A DNA stretch of 64,000 bases from assembly GCA_964030475.1 (NCBI GenBank), contig CAXIPT010000002.1:17341893-17405892 (forward strand), given 5' to 3'. Source of the DNA: Tethya wilhelma. Lineage: Eukaryota > Porifera > Demospongiae > Tethyida > Tethyidae. Under the pieces are notes generated by a model, which worked only from the letters and a program-made list of their open reading frames with translations, did no database searches and was not told the origin of the DNA. The position numbers and the translations under genes were made by a program. Positions 50,600 to 62,469 of this stretch are shown piece by piece (the stretch's first letter is position 1; each line of letters starts with the position of its first letter).

Positions 50600-50987
50600 C
50601 AAGTAGTAAAAATTTCAAAAAAATAAGCAGTGTAGGAATGGGCAGTGCTGTAAAAAGTATTGGAACAAGGCATGTCTCAATTTCGGGCACATGACTACTT
50701 CATTTTCATTTTTGATCTCTCAATTATTGTCATAAATGGTTCCAGAATTATCTATAGATGGACTTATCAGTACATACTAATGGTTCAAATTCCTGCAAAT
50801 CTTATCATTTGGCTAAATAGTGGAATGAAGTATAGCAGGCATGATTAGATTATATTGGCCAAGACTTCAACACAAAAAAATGAAGTAGTCATGTGCCCGA
50901 AATTGAGACATGCCTTGTTCCAATACTTTTTACAGCACTGCCCATTCCTACACTGCTTATTTTTTTGAAATTTTTACTACTTGTTCA
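50600..50987. mobile_element. Long-armed hairpin element (inverted arms of about 105 bp)
   Basis: The left arm at about 50600-50706 and right arm at about 50875-50987 are near-perfect reverse complements (for example AGTAGTAAAAATTTCAAAAA against its complement) around a 166-bp spacer. A second, less complete copy lies at 17127-17470. It has no reading frame, consistent with a non-autonomous foldback transposon. Confidence 0.7.
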
Positions 50988-50999
50988 TTCACTTTTTTC

Positions 51000-51530
51000 A
51001 ACACTACAGTGTGAAGACTGTTAGAGACTGGTTAGTCCCTACAAAAAGCTTGAGTAGCAGCTACATGCATTGTAATGCTAGAGTAACTAATGCGCATGCG
51101 CATTCAATGCCACGTGGATAGATAATGAATGACCTTTGAACTCTACCTACAGGAAGATTGCTAGGTTGAAGTACATGAATTTATATGCTAAGTTTCACAG
51201 CTTTCTAGTTTTTGTTTAGGCCCTTTTGTGATGAAAACGAGTATCAAGGAACGCAGTTCCCTTGAAAAGGACCTACCTAGTGCTGTCAAAGTTGGCTCCA
51301 CACTTTCTGGTTCTCTGGAAACCGTGTTCAAGTAAGTCAGTCAGTACGTACGTACGTAAGTACGTTAGGAGAACAAAAATGGCACTGTTGTGGCTTCCCA
51401 CTGGCGCTCTCTACGAGTTCCCAGGGAAGTTTCTGTGAGTTTCAGGCCTTGCATGCAGTTGGTAATCTGTTGGAGAGAGCCTTTGAGCAAGTTTGAGAGC
51501 TTAACTTTGTTCTGTTAGATTTTTATGATG
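51000..51530. repeat. Repeat flank shared with 16745-17125 and 24900-25010
   Basis: Follows the hairpin element directly. The reverse complement of 16745-17125 aligns along this stretch, and a shorter fragment recurs at 24900-25010. With the hairpin it may form one composite element of about 0.9 kb. Confidence 0.55.
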
Positions 51531-51816
51531 ATAAACATTTTGTATTGGGTCTATGAGACATGTGGCCCATTCCTACTATACGTACTACCGTACGTATGAT
51601 ACAGATGTGCATGAAGATGCTTAGCATAAAAAAGGATTAAAAAAAAGAAGAAGAAGAAGAAAAAAAGAAGAGAATCTTAGCCTCTGCAGCCAGTGTAGTT
51701 TAGTGTCCAGAAGTAAGTGGAAGTCTGTATCTTGAATGCTTTATTCTATAGTATTGCTTGTCAATAAGGGAGACCTTCTTTTGAAGTCCCTTTTCAGTTA
51801 GTACATTTTCTAATTC

Positions 51817-51865
51817 CTACTGAAGTTCTTCATCCACATATGGTGGGAGATTATCTTCATGTTCA

Positions 51866-51934
<69 letters not shown>

Positions 51935-52562
51935 TGTGTACGTATGTGCACGCATATTGTCACCATTGACTGTGACATTGTTTATGTTGATACTACTCTT
52001 ACCATGTACTTTGTAAACAGTCTCATAAACTTCTTTTTGTAGAAAGCATGCAAAATAGCTATGGCACTGTGTCCTTGCTGTACACAAAGAGTAATAAATT
52101 AATTATTTTGCATGCATGTAAAAATTAATTACAAACAATGTTCTTACAGCATCACAAAAGAATACGTCTGGGTCCCTTGAGAGGACACTGGATATTATGG
52201 CCTCATTTCCACTTTTAACAGCAAACATGAGTGCTGTCCAATTATCATACTGGTACGCATAATCATAATGTAAGCAGGAGGCAATAATATATTGTGGGAA
52301 ATGTGCTATATACCTTAAGCTTGTCAGCTTGAATATCAACTTTTGCTCCAGCACACAATAAAACTTGGACAACTTTCTCATGTTGCTGCTTGATTGCCAT
52401 GATTAGTGGGGTTAGCCCCGACTGCATTATTGTAATTATTATCAATGAAATTGACAACAACCATAATTGATTTACCTGGTCTTGAACATCCATGTCAGCA
52501 CAATAGTGAATTAGCTGCTGGGTTATTTCTTTGTTGCTAGCAACATCAAGAGCAGTGAGTTG
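51817..52562 (-). pseudogene. Orphan ankyrin-repeat 3' gene end
   Basis: Four or five exons encode two full ankyrin repeats and two partial ones: QLTALDVASNKEITQQLIHYCADMDVQDQ, SGLTPLIMAIKQQHEKVVQVLLCAGAKVDIQ, DNWTALMFAVKSGNEAIISSV, then QGHSAIAILHAFYKKKF and a short last exon ending NLPPYVDEELQ with a TAG at 51817-51819. The last acceptor is formed by a long CA repeat (51879-51930 on the other strand). There is no start codon or N-terminal domain here. It could be a remnant, or the former 3' end of death/ankyrin gene 2 lying beyond that gene's stop at 53616. Confidence 0.55.
51879..51930. repeat. GT/CA microsatellite at an ankyrin-exon acceptor
   Basis: On the minus strand an AC repeat runs to the AG of the terminal ankyrin exon (KEKLEHEDNLPP). 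Confidence 0.75.
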
Positions 52563-53388
52563 CTAAGTTTTGAGTGATCATGGACAGATAGATGGTGAGT
52601 GTGTATCGGTGAATAAGAGTACGAGAGGTATACCATGTAATAAACATTGTTGTCCTTACATCATTAGTTAAATTAAGGTTCCACAATAATCAATATGTGG
52701 GATGGTAATCAATCAGGTCAATAATAAAAATTAATGAATATATTTGGGGAAATTAACTCAATCATTCAAAATGATTGTATGAGATGGATAATTTTTAATA
52801 TTGCTACACTGTTAAAATTGCTGTGATTGAAGGGGGGAGGGAGATTCCCCCTCAAAATACATGTAGGTGTGGGACCAATAGTATTCCCCCCTTCTAGGAA
52901 GTAATATTATGCCTGAAAGGGTGGCATGATGAAACTTCACTTACATAGCTATAGACAGCCCTGCTCATATGCATGCATGATTCAAGTGTGTATAACTTAA
53001 TTTATCGGAGGCACTGCATGGCTGCATGCTAAAAACTAATGTCATGGGGTGGATGTCCCTGCATCATTGCCATAACAGATACAGACTGTGCAGAGGCTCA
53101 ATCCTACAGCCAGACTGACCAGAACTTTATTAGACTAATTAGTAAAACTTATAGTTAACTGAGCCACGTATCCCAGTTTTATATATTCAAAACACCCTAG
53201 AGTCTTGCCCAAACTAGAATTTTCAGAGGGGGACCATTTTTACTGAGAGTTTTGGTCCCCCTGACCAAATTTATTGAGAAATTTTGGTCCCCCGGCCGGA
53301 CCAAAATTTTCTTGACAGGAGGTCCTGAGGAGGAGCCTGAGAACGAGACTAAATTTGTCACCTCATATCAGATTCTGTGTTGTAAAGC

Positions 53389-53427
<39 letters not shown>

Positions 53428-53615
53428 ATTTTAAAATCAGAATATGGTTAGTCTCTTGGATAAAGTTAGACTTGTCCCCTAAGTCTTGTACTTCTAGTAT
53501 GATTATTCCCTGTCAAACAGGAAAACAATATTGATAATGCAGTTGATTAGCTCAAGGATTATGTCTAGTAGAGTTCTACCTCAGAAACAGACGTACCAGA
53601 TACAGCCATCCCAGT
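52563..53615. other. Gene-free stretch between the ankyrin remnant and gene 2
   Basis: Contains TTTTGGTCCCCC-type short repeats near 53225-53310 and an AAT microsatellite at 53389-53422. No supported exon. Confidence 0.5.
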
Positions 53616-56340
53616 TTAAACTTCTGGTCTTGATGTTTCGTCTCCAGCTTTAGGTGGTTCAGGATCAACTGAACTTCCAAGTGGTTCAGGATCGACTGAA
53701 CTTCCAAGTGACTATACAGCAATATAAATACACAAACTTATGATTGCAACAATGAATTGCTGTCAATACATATGAGAGACAATTCATTTACACACCCTCT
53801 TCATTCGCTCTTTCAGTATCTTCACAATCTCAACATGACCTCTGTTGGCTGCAATCATTTCAGCTGTCAGTCCTTCCTGTATGGATGTGTATTGGTCATA
53901 TGGCAACAGTAGTTGGATAAATTATAATTCAAACCTTGTTTTCTAATTCAGAGAATAAGTGATTCCCTTACATTTGTTAATGCATCGATGTTAGCTTTGT
54001 TTTTAAGAAGTAGTTTCACTATCTCCAGATGTCCTTCTTCACTGGCTATGATAAGAGGTGTCCAATTATTTACCTGCATATGGAAGAATAAAGGCACTTA
54101 ACTATAATATTGTGGTATTATTGTGCATATCATGGACTATAGTCCTTAATCTTCATTGTTGTGTATGACGTCATTACTTTCTTAAACTATTTAATGTTCC
54201 GTTTTTGTTAGTTGTATTAGTTGTGCAAGTTCAAAGTAGCATTAAAGTGATTCAGTAAAAATCCGTCCGTGAACATTTCGTGTTGCTACAACTATAATAC
54301 ACTATAGTCTTGTCTTGATGTGTATTCATAAATAATTACCCTAGATTCCATATTAACATTAGCACCATGCTCAATGAGAAGCTTCATGATTTCCAGGTTT
54401 CCATTTTTAGCAGCCCACATTGCTGGTGTCCAGCGATGCTGCAGTGAGAAGTAACAGCCTTAGAGGGAATTGTATAACAACGTTAACTTACATACCTTAA
54501 TATCAGACTGATCCCTCATATTTGGATCTACATCATCTTTTTTTCTTAAGAACAACTCAACTGCTTCAAGGCTATTGTACTTAGAGGCACTCACAAGGTC
54601 CTATATAAACACAACACATTTATGAAATTTCAATTTTATTTTAGGTCACAATAATATTTACCAGAAGCTGACTCTGTAGCAACAAACTGAATTTCATGAT
54701 TGGCTGTGAAACAATATCACTAATACTCTGCTGGCCATGGGGTGGTTCATCTGATACTTCCAGCTGAGTGTCTCCCTTTACTTTTACTTTAGGTTCTTCT
54801 TCATCTGAGTCTAATGGAGCTGATGATGGTAAGGGACCTTTAACTTTTGCTTTATAAATGTATTCGTCATTGATCATCACCCATTCGATGTTCCACTGTT
54901 CAAAAACAGCGGTGGCACCTCTAGCATACTCTCGAACTACAGAGGATTTTGATGACCGTATAAACCATGAGACAATTACAGAGCTCTTATAAATACTGTC
55001 AAATACTGCATCCTTTGGTTCAAGCCCAAATCCATCAACAGCTTTCCAAAACCGATCAATGTACACTAATGCCTTTTCTGTGGGATTGCCTAAATTTGCT
55101 CTTAGTTTGGCATAATAGTGTTTTCTACGGACAATGCCCTTTTGTACAGTAATAGGTTTGTTCTGCCGCCTTTGCTCAGTTAGGAACTTCCCAATTCTAA
55201 CAACTCCATTATAGCTAGACAGTAGATGCTGATGCTCTTCTAGTTGAGCAGTTATCATTTCATCATTACCACCAAACTCTCTAGCAATTTGTCTCAGCTT
55301 ATAGAATCCACGTCGGAAGTGTAACAGCTTGTTTTCCTTCAGAAAGCAAAAAAGTTCATCAATACTAGAAAAATTAGGGATTGGTACTTCTACATCTTCA
55401 TTATATAGTTGACCAACGATCGAGGTCAGACGCTCAAAGTCAATAACCTTTTGTTCAAGTTGCTTCTTTACAACCCAAACCAAATTGCCCATGCTAGTCT
55501 GCAAATTTGAGGAAGTTTCTTCCATCAAATCATCACTTGCTTCTGTAAATAAGAAAACATGATTTGGTCAATCAAGGACCACACAAGTTTATACTGAACT
55601 GTATATTATATAACCATTGACACAACTTGATACAACACCGTCACAATACAAATTCAAAACAAACTGTGAGCTGGCCCTCCGGTTAAAATGTTCACTGATA
55701 TTAATTTTATTGACGTTGATCTGACAGCCCTATGGTTTTCTTTGTTCTTGCTATTGTTTTAGAACTTTATAGTGTTTTATTTATAAGCTATAGCTTCCTG
55801 TTTGTTTTATATATTCCTGATGAGTCCTGCACCAATTAAGGACGAAAAGTTTCGAATGAATCTTTCATAAATTTTCAGTGAACATTTTAATAATATGACA
55901 ATACCCCATCCATGAAGGCTTCAAGCTCACCTCTAGTTAGACCCATCTTAGTTGCAGGAGTAAGAAGAATCTCCCCAGCAATTCCATTCTGGCCAATTTT
56001 TTTAAGAGCTTCCTTCAAAGTACTCCATGTAGGATTGCCACTGACAACCAAAACCCTATCCTCTGCTCTTAGCCAAGCAGCAACTAGGTCAGCTGGAAGG
56101 TCAGTCATTCTCGAAAACTTGCTGTCATTTAGTCCTAGAACGTTTCCCAGTTGCCTTAAGTGTGTAAGTTCCAGATCATTAAGTAGCTTGGACACATTGG
56201 GAATAGCTGTATCAAATTAAAGCATAGACGTAGAATAATTATTACTACTGGGATACTAGATTATTCATTTGCATAATATTACCTAGGCTAGTATACTTAC
56301 ATAATTCCCCCATACTACTAGACACAGATTTTGAGGACAT
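53616..56340 (-). CDS. Death-domain/ankyrin-repeat protein 2
   Basis: Exon 1 near 56330-56340 (MSSKSVSSSMGEL). Exon 2 (about 55930-56209) is a death-like domain (LTHLRQLGNVLGLNDSKFSRM, LVAAWLRAEDRVLVVSGNPTWSTLKEAL). Exon 3 (54661-55541) holds the same unrecognised central domain as protein 1, diverged (YAKLRANLGNPTEKALVYIDRFWKAV, SSVIVSWFIR, WNIEWVMINDEYIYK), and an acidic linker ending SISDIVSQPIMKFSLLLQSQLL. Four ankyrin exons follow (SASKYNSLEAVELFL, HRWTPAMWAAKNGNLEIMKLL, NNWTPLIIASEEGHLEIVKLL, GLTAEMIAANRGHVEIVKIL). The last exon, GSSVDPEPLGSSVDPEP, stops at 53616 in TAA, where the paralog at 59.8 kb reads CAA and continues to a splice donor. Protein 2 therefore appears to be shortened by a point mutation. 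Confidence 0.72.
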
Positions 56341-56508
56341 TTTCAATTATTTACTGCTCGTGTAAAATTTCTACACTGGCTTCGCATGCGGCACTGAGCT
56401 GACTGAATGAATTCCACGCGCTTGCTTTGCATGAGTCATGAAAAATAAATTCATTGATTAGCCACTCCTACAAATTAATTTAATAATAACATTAAACTAA
56501 CTCCGTTG

Positions 56509-58018
56509 TCATACTGCCTGGTCGAGATGAGTTATCTCTTCACCTGATTGTATTTGCTTTGGCTTATTTAGTTGTCTGTTATGAGTGTTATCTCTTCTAC
56601 TTTGTGATGCCAGCTTCCACATTCTAGATCTCTGTTCAAATGCTTTGAACAGCTCCATTTCTTGCATATTCAACTTGATTTCCTGTATTGTGATTGTGCA
56701 TGTAGAGTAATCAAAATAAATAAATGGAAACTTCATTTTGCAATTTTTGCAATACCTGAGGTGATTTTTCTTGCTGTTGTTCTTGGACTCCCTCCTACAC
56801 AAGACATAGAGATCATCAATCCATCAATTATTAAAAATGATTATTATTGCATACTTTGACAATTTTCTCTTCCTCTATATATAGTCTCTGGTGACATAGA
56901 AGTATCTTCTGTGAGTAGTTCATTCTGTGTTACAACTTTCTCTTTCAAGCTTTCTTGAGGTGGATGTATGTCAGCTGTTTCAGGCTCTTTATTTTCATCA
57001 ACAGGAATCACTTCAATTGATATTTCAACTTGAGTTGGTTCACTTTCTATTTCAACTCCCTATAGTCAACAGTCATAATGATTATTAAGGTGGAGTGCTA
57101 GTGCTTTCATCTTGATTTCTGTGACAGGAAGGTAGTTGGTCTGTATCAGTTACAGGACTTTCTGGTTTGTCAACTGATGATTCAATTGCAGGTTGATTTG
57201 TTGACAAGGCAGGTGGAAAATTAACGCACTCTACTATCATCTACTGAATCTATAGCATAGTAATGCTACTCACTTATGTTACCCAGTGCCATGCATTCAG
57301 TATTATAATGTACCTCAATCTCAGTGCTTGCACCATAGTGCAGTAGCTTCCTAAACATGTCAAGTTTCCCAGCCTTGGCTGCAAGGAACAGTGCTGACCA
57401 CCCAGTCACCTAGCTAGATGCCAGGAAAAAAGCACTACCCTGAATCTACAGTCATCAAACCTATACTGTCACAACTCACCTCATGTGGTTGATCAATGTC
57501 CCCTAGTATGAGAGCATCCACTCACTGTATCAAGGTGACCTCTGTTGGTGGCAACCATGAGAGTGGTGAGACCCTATAGACAGGGAGTCTCCCGCTAATT
57601 TTTTCTGCATGCGGAGGAGAGAGCCTGGTTTGAGGCTACCTTAGCGGCCAATCAGACACCAGAGTGTGCAATAAGGTATGAATGTGTGTGAGTTATACCC
57701 TCATAATGACTCATTCCCAATGCAGTTGTGGAATGTTTGTCCTCCATTAAGTTAAACAAACAATCTTGTACTTCTAATGCACTATCCATTGAGAGCCTGG
57801 TTGAGGCTATGTAACTAGCCACACAAAGGGCATGCTCATTAGTATCCTGTGTGAGTGGAACAATTGATGGAAACATGAGTAAATTGGAGACTGTCTCCTG
57901 GTAGTTAACTCGATCCACTTACAGTCATCTTTAAGTTTGGGCCAGCCCCTCTCTCAATCAATTCATCAACTGTCTTTTTGTGATCGTACGTGATATGTAG
58001 CAGCCATTAGAGCCCTGG

Positions 58019-58059
<41 letters not shown>

Positions 58060-58740
58060 GTATATCCATGCTATTGTTGTTTGTTGTTTACACAACACTA
58101 CCAATGGTATTTAGACAACAGGAGATAGATAAACACATGCATGCTCAACAGGTGGTGTGCATACTTCTCTACCTCTGCCTGGTGGTTCAAATTTGCTCCC
58201 CTCTCATGGAGAACCTTCACCATCTCCACTAGACCTTTATTGCTAGCTCGAATGATGGGTGTCCAGCCATCCTAAAACACGCAAAAAATGTACAACACAC
58301 TGTTATATTCATTGTATGTAAATGTAATGTCTTACTTTCTCAATGTTGGCACCTCTCTCAACCAACAGTTTAGCTATTTCAATATGTCTATTATGGAGAG
58401 CCCAAGTAAGAGCACTAGGACCATCCTGTGTAACAGAACACACTGTCACTTCATGTAGACAACACTTCGGACATGCACACAAACACAACCCTCACTACTA
58501 CACTACAATCCACCCCAATCAAGTCCCTGTATCTGATCATCAGATAGGCTTCACCAGAAGCTCTACAACTAAGGAAGGTTCCACTCACTATTATATACCT
58601 CAATGTACAGGCAAACCAAATTTGGTTTCCGTATACCGTTGTTTGTGTGTCCACATCTGTACTGTGGTCAAGAAGTATAGCTCTACTATGTCCAGGTGTC
58701 CTCTCTGTCTGGCTATGATAATTGATGCCCACTGGTTGTC
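56509..58740 (-). pseudogene. Decayed ankyrin-repeat array with a degenerate C-terminal tail
   Basis: Ankyrin exons occur in the same order as the array at 59.9-60.7 kb: DNQWASIIIARQRGHLDIVEL (58640-58740), DGPSALTWALHNRHIEIAKLL (58333-58427), DGWTPIIRASNKGLVEMVKVL (58170-58270), ALMAATYH..KTVDELIERGAG (57925-58010), DTNEHALCVAS (57650-57850), GLTTLMVATNRGHLDTV (57490-57575) and WSALFLAAKAGKLDMFRKLL (57315-57410). Frameshifts break the 58640 and 57925 exons, and the 57650 exon looks disrupted by an insertion between two GAGAGCCTGGTT words. A tail (56509-57060) resembles that of protein 1. No start codon, death domain or central domain was found, so it is probably dead or the far 3' end of the 59.6 kb gene. 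Confidence 0.55.
58018..58060. repeat. GT microsatellite at an ankyrin-exon acceptor
   Basis: On the minus strand an AC repeat ends in CCAG directly before the ankyrin exon at 57925-58018. Confidence 0.6.
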
Positions 58741-58744
58741 CTAA

Positions 58745-59594
58745 ATAATGCAAACAATTAAAACTCGTTTCAATTTTAAGTTTATTTAGGTTTAGGAATT
58801 AATTGTTTCTGGGACTCAACACATATATATCACTGTAACAGTGCCCTACTATCTTTCTTGAATCAAGGTTGAAAGAACTATTTATGTATTCAATTAGCTG
58901 CTTCAACAGTTTGTAGCATCAATGTGTTGAAATCAGTCTCAAAATTAATTGTTTATAATTATGACTGAGAACAATCCTGGAATCATGCTTTTCCCATCAA
59001 AAATAATAGAGGAATGTCATTTTATTATAGGAAAATTCACGCACATAAAGTATACCTCTTCCTTAAGATATTCCTGCAGTTGTCTTAAATTATAGTTGCA
59101 AAGTGGGGGGCACTCAATACATGGTCTTGGCTAATCAAGTACTTTGAAAAGGTTTTTGTAACAACATCTCTCACGTCATGCTCCAAGACACTTACAAGAG
59201 ATGGCAACCTTTCCTACGGAGCTCAATATTCAGGAGAGTCTTTGCTAGTCTCATGGGCCAGACTCTTTGACTCTTTCCAAGGGAAAGGAAGAGTCTGGTA
59301 ACACTGCTATCAGTAGTTTGTTCTGCACTGTCAGGAGATTGTGGTGTGGTTTTGCTGGCGCGCGAAACCAAGAGTTTGCCACAGCCATTATGGCATGCGT
59401 TATCCTGGAGCAATTCAATTGCCATGCCCCCTTTTAAACCTAGATTTTGAGAAGGGGGTGGTCTGGTACACACAACATTCATTACTCACTCACTCACAAA
59501 AATTAATGAATGCATCAACAATCACACTTCCCCTTTCATCTTGAATTAAATTTATTGATGAATAATTTTTCAAAGCTATCCTAAGTTTAAGTTT
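58745..59594. other. Gene-free stretch
   Basis: AT-rich sequence with minor open frames (e.g. 59192-59482 on the minus strand) that show no domain and no ankyrin pattern. Nothing else was recognised. Confidence 0.45.
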
Positions 59595-60342
59595 CTAGTC
59601 TCGTGGATACTTGTTAGTCTTGTCTTCTTCAAAAGAGAAATCCCTGAAGACTTCAATGCCATGTACAGTAACAGATTTTAGAAGTGCCTGTACTTGTTGC
59701 ATGAGTCCCTGGCAGATAAAAACATTATAACTGATGTTGCTTATTAATAATTTTTTTTATAGTAACGTTACCTCAGAAATAGATGTACTAGATGCTGTTT
59801 CAGTTTGAGCTTCTGGTCTTGATGTCTCATCTTCAGGATCGACTGAACTTCCAAGTGGCTATATACAGTGATAGAAATACACAAACTTATAATGATTGTA
59901 GTCTACATGTGAGGGACAATTCATTCACACACCCTCTTCATTCGTTCTTCCACTAGTATCTTCACAGTGTCAACATGACCTCTGTTGGCTGCAACCATTT
60001 CAGCCGTCAGTCCTTCCTGTATGTACATGTACTGGTCATGGCATCAGTACAGTTTGATATAAATTAAAATTCAAACCTTGTTTTTTAATTCAGTGTTTGA
60101 ATTAACTTTGATGAGTGATAAGGCAATTTCAGTGTAACCTCTGAAACATGCTACATGAAGAGCTATCTCATTTGTTTCCTGTAAAGGGAGAAATTAGTGA
60201 CTATAAATATGCAGCCGACTTCTATGGTGAATTGAAAATGTGATAGGCATCCATACTTCCATTATTAGCCCCTTTTGTAATCAGTTCATCAACCACCTCC
60301 TTATGCCCATGATTAGTAGCAGCCATTAAAGCAGTCCACCCC

Positions 60343-60345
<3 letters not shown>

Positions 60346-60398
<53 letters not shown>
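60346..60398. repeat. GT microsatellite at an ankyrin-exon acceptor
   Basis: On the minus strand an AC repeat of about 26 units runs into the AG before the exon reading RGWTALMAATNHGH. Confidence 0.75.
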
Positions 60399-60399
<1 letters not shown>

Positions 60400-62469
60400 G
60401 TTTACATACTACTATAAAAGTTAAACCATAGAACAGACAAACAAGTACCACTTTATCAGATCAAATACCTCTGCCTGGTGGTTCAAATTTGCTCCCCTCT
60501 CATGGAGAACCTTCACCATCTCCACCAGACCTTTATTGCTAGCTCAAATGATGGGTGTCCAGCCATTCTACATACATGCATGACATTGTACATTAGCTTT
60601 ACAGTATAATGATTATTATATTATGCATACGTATACCTCTTCTTTATTGTTCACATTTGCTCCTCTCTCAATTAACAGTTTAGCAATCTTATTATGCCCC
60701 TCGTAAAGAGCCCAAGTGAGAGCAGATGACTTATCCTGGAAAAATATTTCTGAACCATTTAAGTTTAGAGTAGTATAATTAAGTGATTTTCTTACATTTG
60801 TTAATGCATTCACATTAGCTCTGCGATCAAGAAGTAGTTCCACTATTTTCTGATGTCCTTTTTTACTGGCTATGATAAGAGCTGTCCAACTGTTTAGCTG
60901 GAAGAATTAAGGCACATAATTATTATTATTATTTAAATTATACTACTGGACAAGTGTATGATTTACCCTAGATTCCATATTAACATCAGCACCATATTTA
61001 ACCACGAGAAGCTTCATGATTTCCAGATTTCCATTTTCAGCAGCCCACATTGCTGGTGTCCAGCGATACTGCAGTGAGAAATAACTATGTTGGTAATCAT
61101 ATCACCACAATAATTATACATTACTTACCTTATCAGACTGATCCCTCATATTTGGATTAGCATTTTTTGTTTCCAAGAATAGCTTTACTGCTTCAAGACT
61201 ATTGTACTTAGAGGCACTCACAAGATCCTTAAACACATGAAATACACATGCATTATACATTCTGAGTCTTATCTTAGGTAAAACTTACCAGAAGCTGACT
61301 CTGTAGCCACAAACTGAGTTGCATGATTGGCTGTGAAACAATATCACTAATACTCTGCTGGGGTGGTTCTTCTTCTTCTTCATACATGTACACACACTCC
61401 CCATCAATCATAACTTGAGTAATGTGTTCTTCTCTACTGAAAAAACTCAATTGCTTCTTTAGTGTTTATTTTCTCACAAATCTTGTGTGCTGCCTCGTCT
61501 GTTATTCTCCAAGTGATTTTAATGGAACCATCTGTTATTAACTCAAGAACAGCACTAAGTGGTGGAAGCACAAAGTTTCTAGCAACTCTCTTCCAAATGG
61601 TATTAACTATTATACCAGTGTCTGATCTGTTATTTTTATGCTCAGACGAAGTGTGAGGGTTCTTTTACGTTTATCATCCACAACTGGTAATCGGTCATCT
61701 AGTTGTGCCATTCTCTCACGGTTACAACGATCAATGTACCATGATAAACTTATAGTTGCTAAGTAACCACTCAATTCATTATCCTCAAATTTATCCAAGG
61801 TCTCTTGCAAGTTTGGACACAGATGCAAGTAATCTTCACAAATATCTTGCAAATAACGAAATTGTATTTCAATACTTTTTGATGCCCACCTTTTCAGAAG
61901 ATGGTGAAGCTCTATATCCAAATATGCTTGTTTCAACATTCTGGATATATTGTCAATCAACACGTCAAACCTGACTTCAATTCTAGACTCATTAGTACTA
62001 AGGAGCTCCGTTCTTCTGGCTACAGATTATGGTGTGTATTAAAGTAGCGGATACAAAATTAATTAGAATAGACTAGACTGACTGACTACAACATAACATG
62101 TGTGTTTATTACTATTATACTTTATTATTTTGTACAGAATAAAATTAATAGCTTACAAGGCGGGGTTGCAGAACGCTTTCTCTTTGAGCCCACTGAAGTT
62201 GATCCGTTATTGTCTGACTCTGAGTCTTGCATACCGACTGCCCTGTTTAGTTCACCTGCTATTTCCCTTAATCCCTCCATTGGTAAACCAAGTGAGATTG
62301 GGGACTGAGGAGAGGAAGGGATGGATGATGAAATGCTGGCCCTGGCTCTAAGTGGACCATTAGAAGGTTCATTTAGTTTTCTTGGTAGAGTGTGATCAGA
62401 TTCTCCCTTTAGAGAGTAAAATGTAATGTGATAGCATAAATTGATACATTATTACTCTTCGGTGGCTTA

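Larger units (their letters stand above)
50442..51816. other. Gene-free spacer with dispersed repeat elements
   Basis: Separates death/ankyrin gene 1 from the orphan ankyrin 3' end. Most of it (50600-51530) is the repeat described separately; a purine-rich AAG tract lies near 51640-51670. No supported exon. Confidence 0.55.

Noticed and set aside
59192..59482. 96-codon minus-strand frame between ankyrin arrays
   Set aside because: It lacks ankyrin pattern, splice context and any recognised domain.
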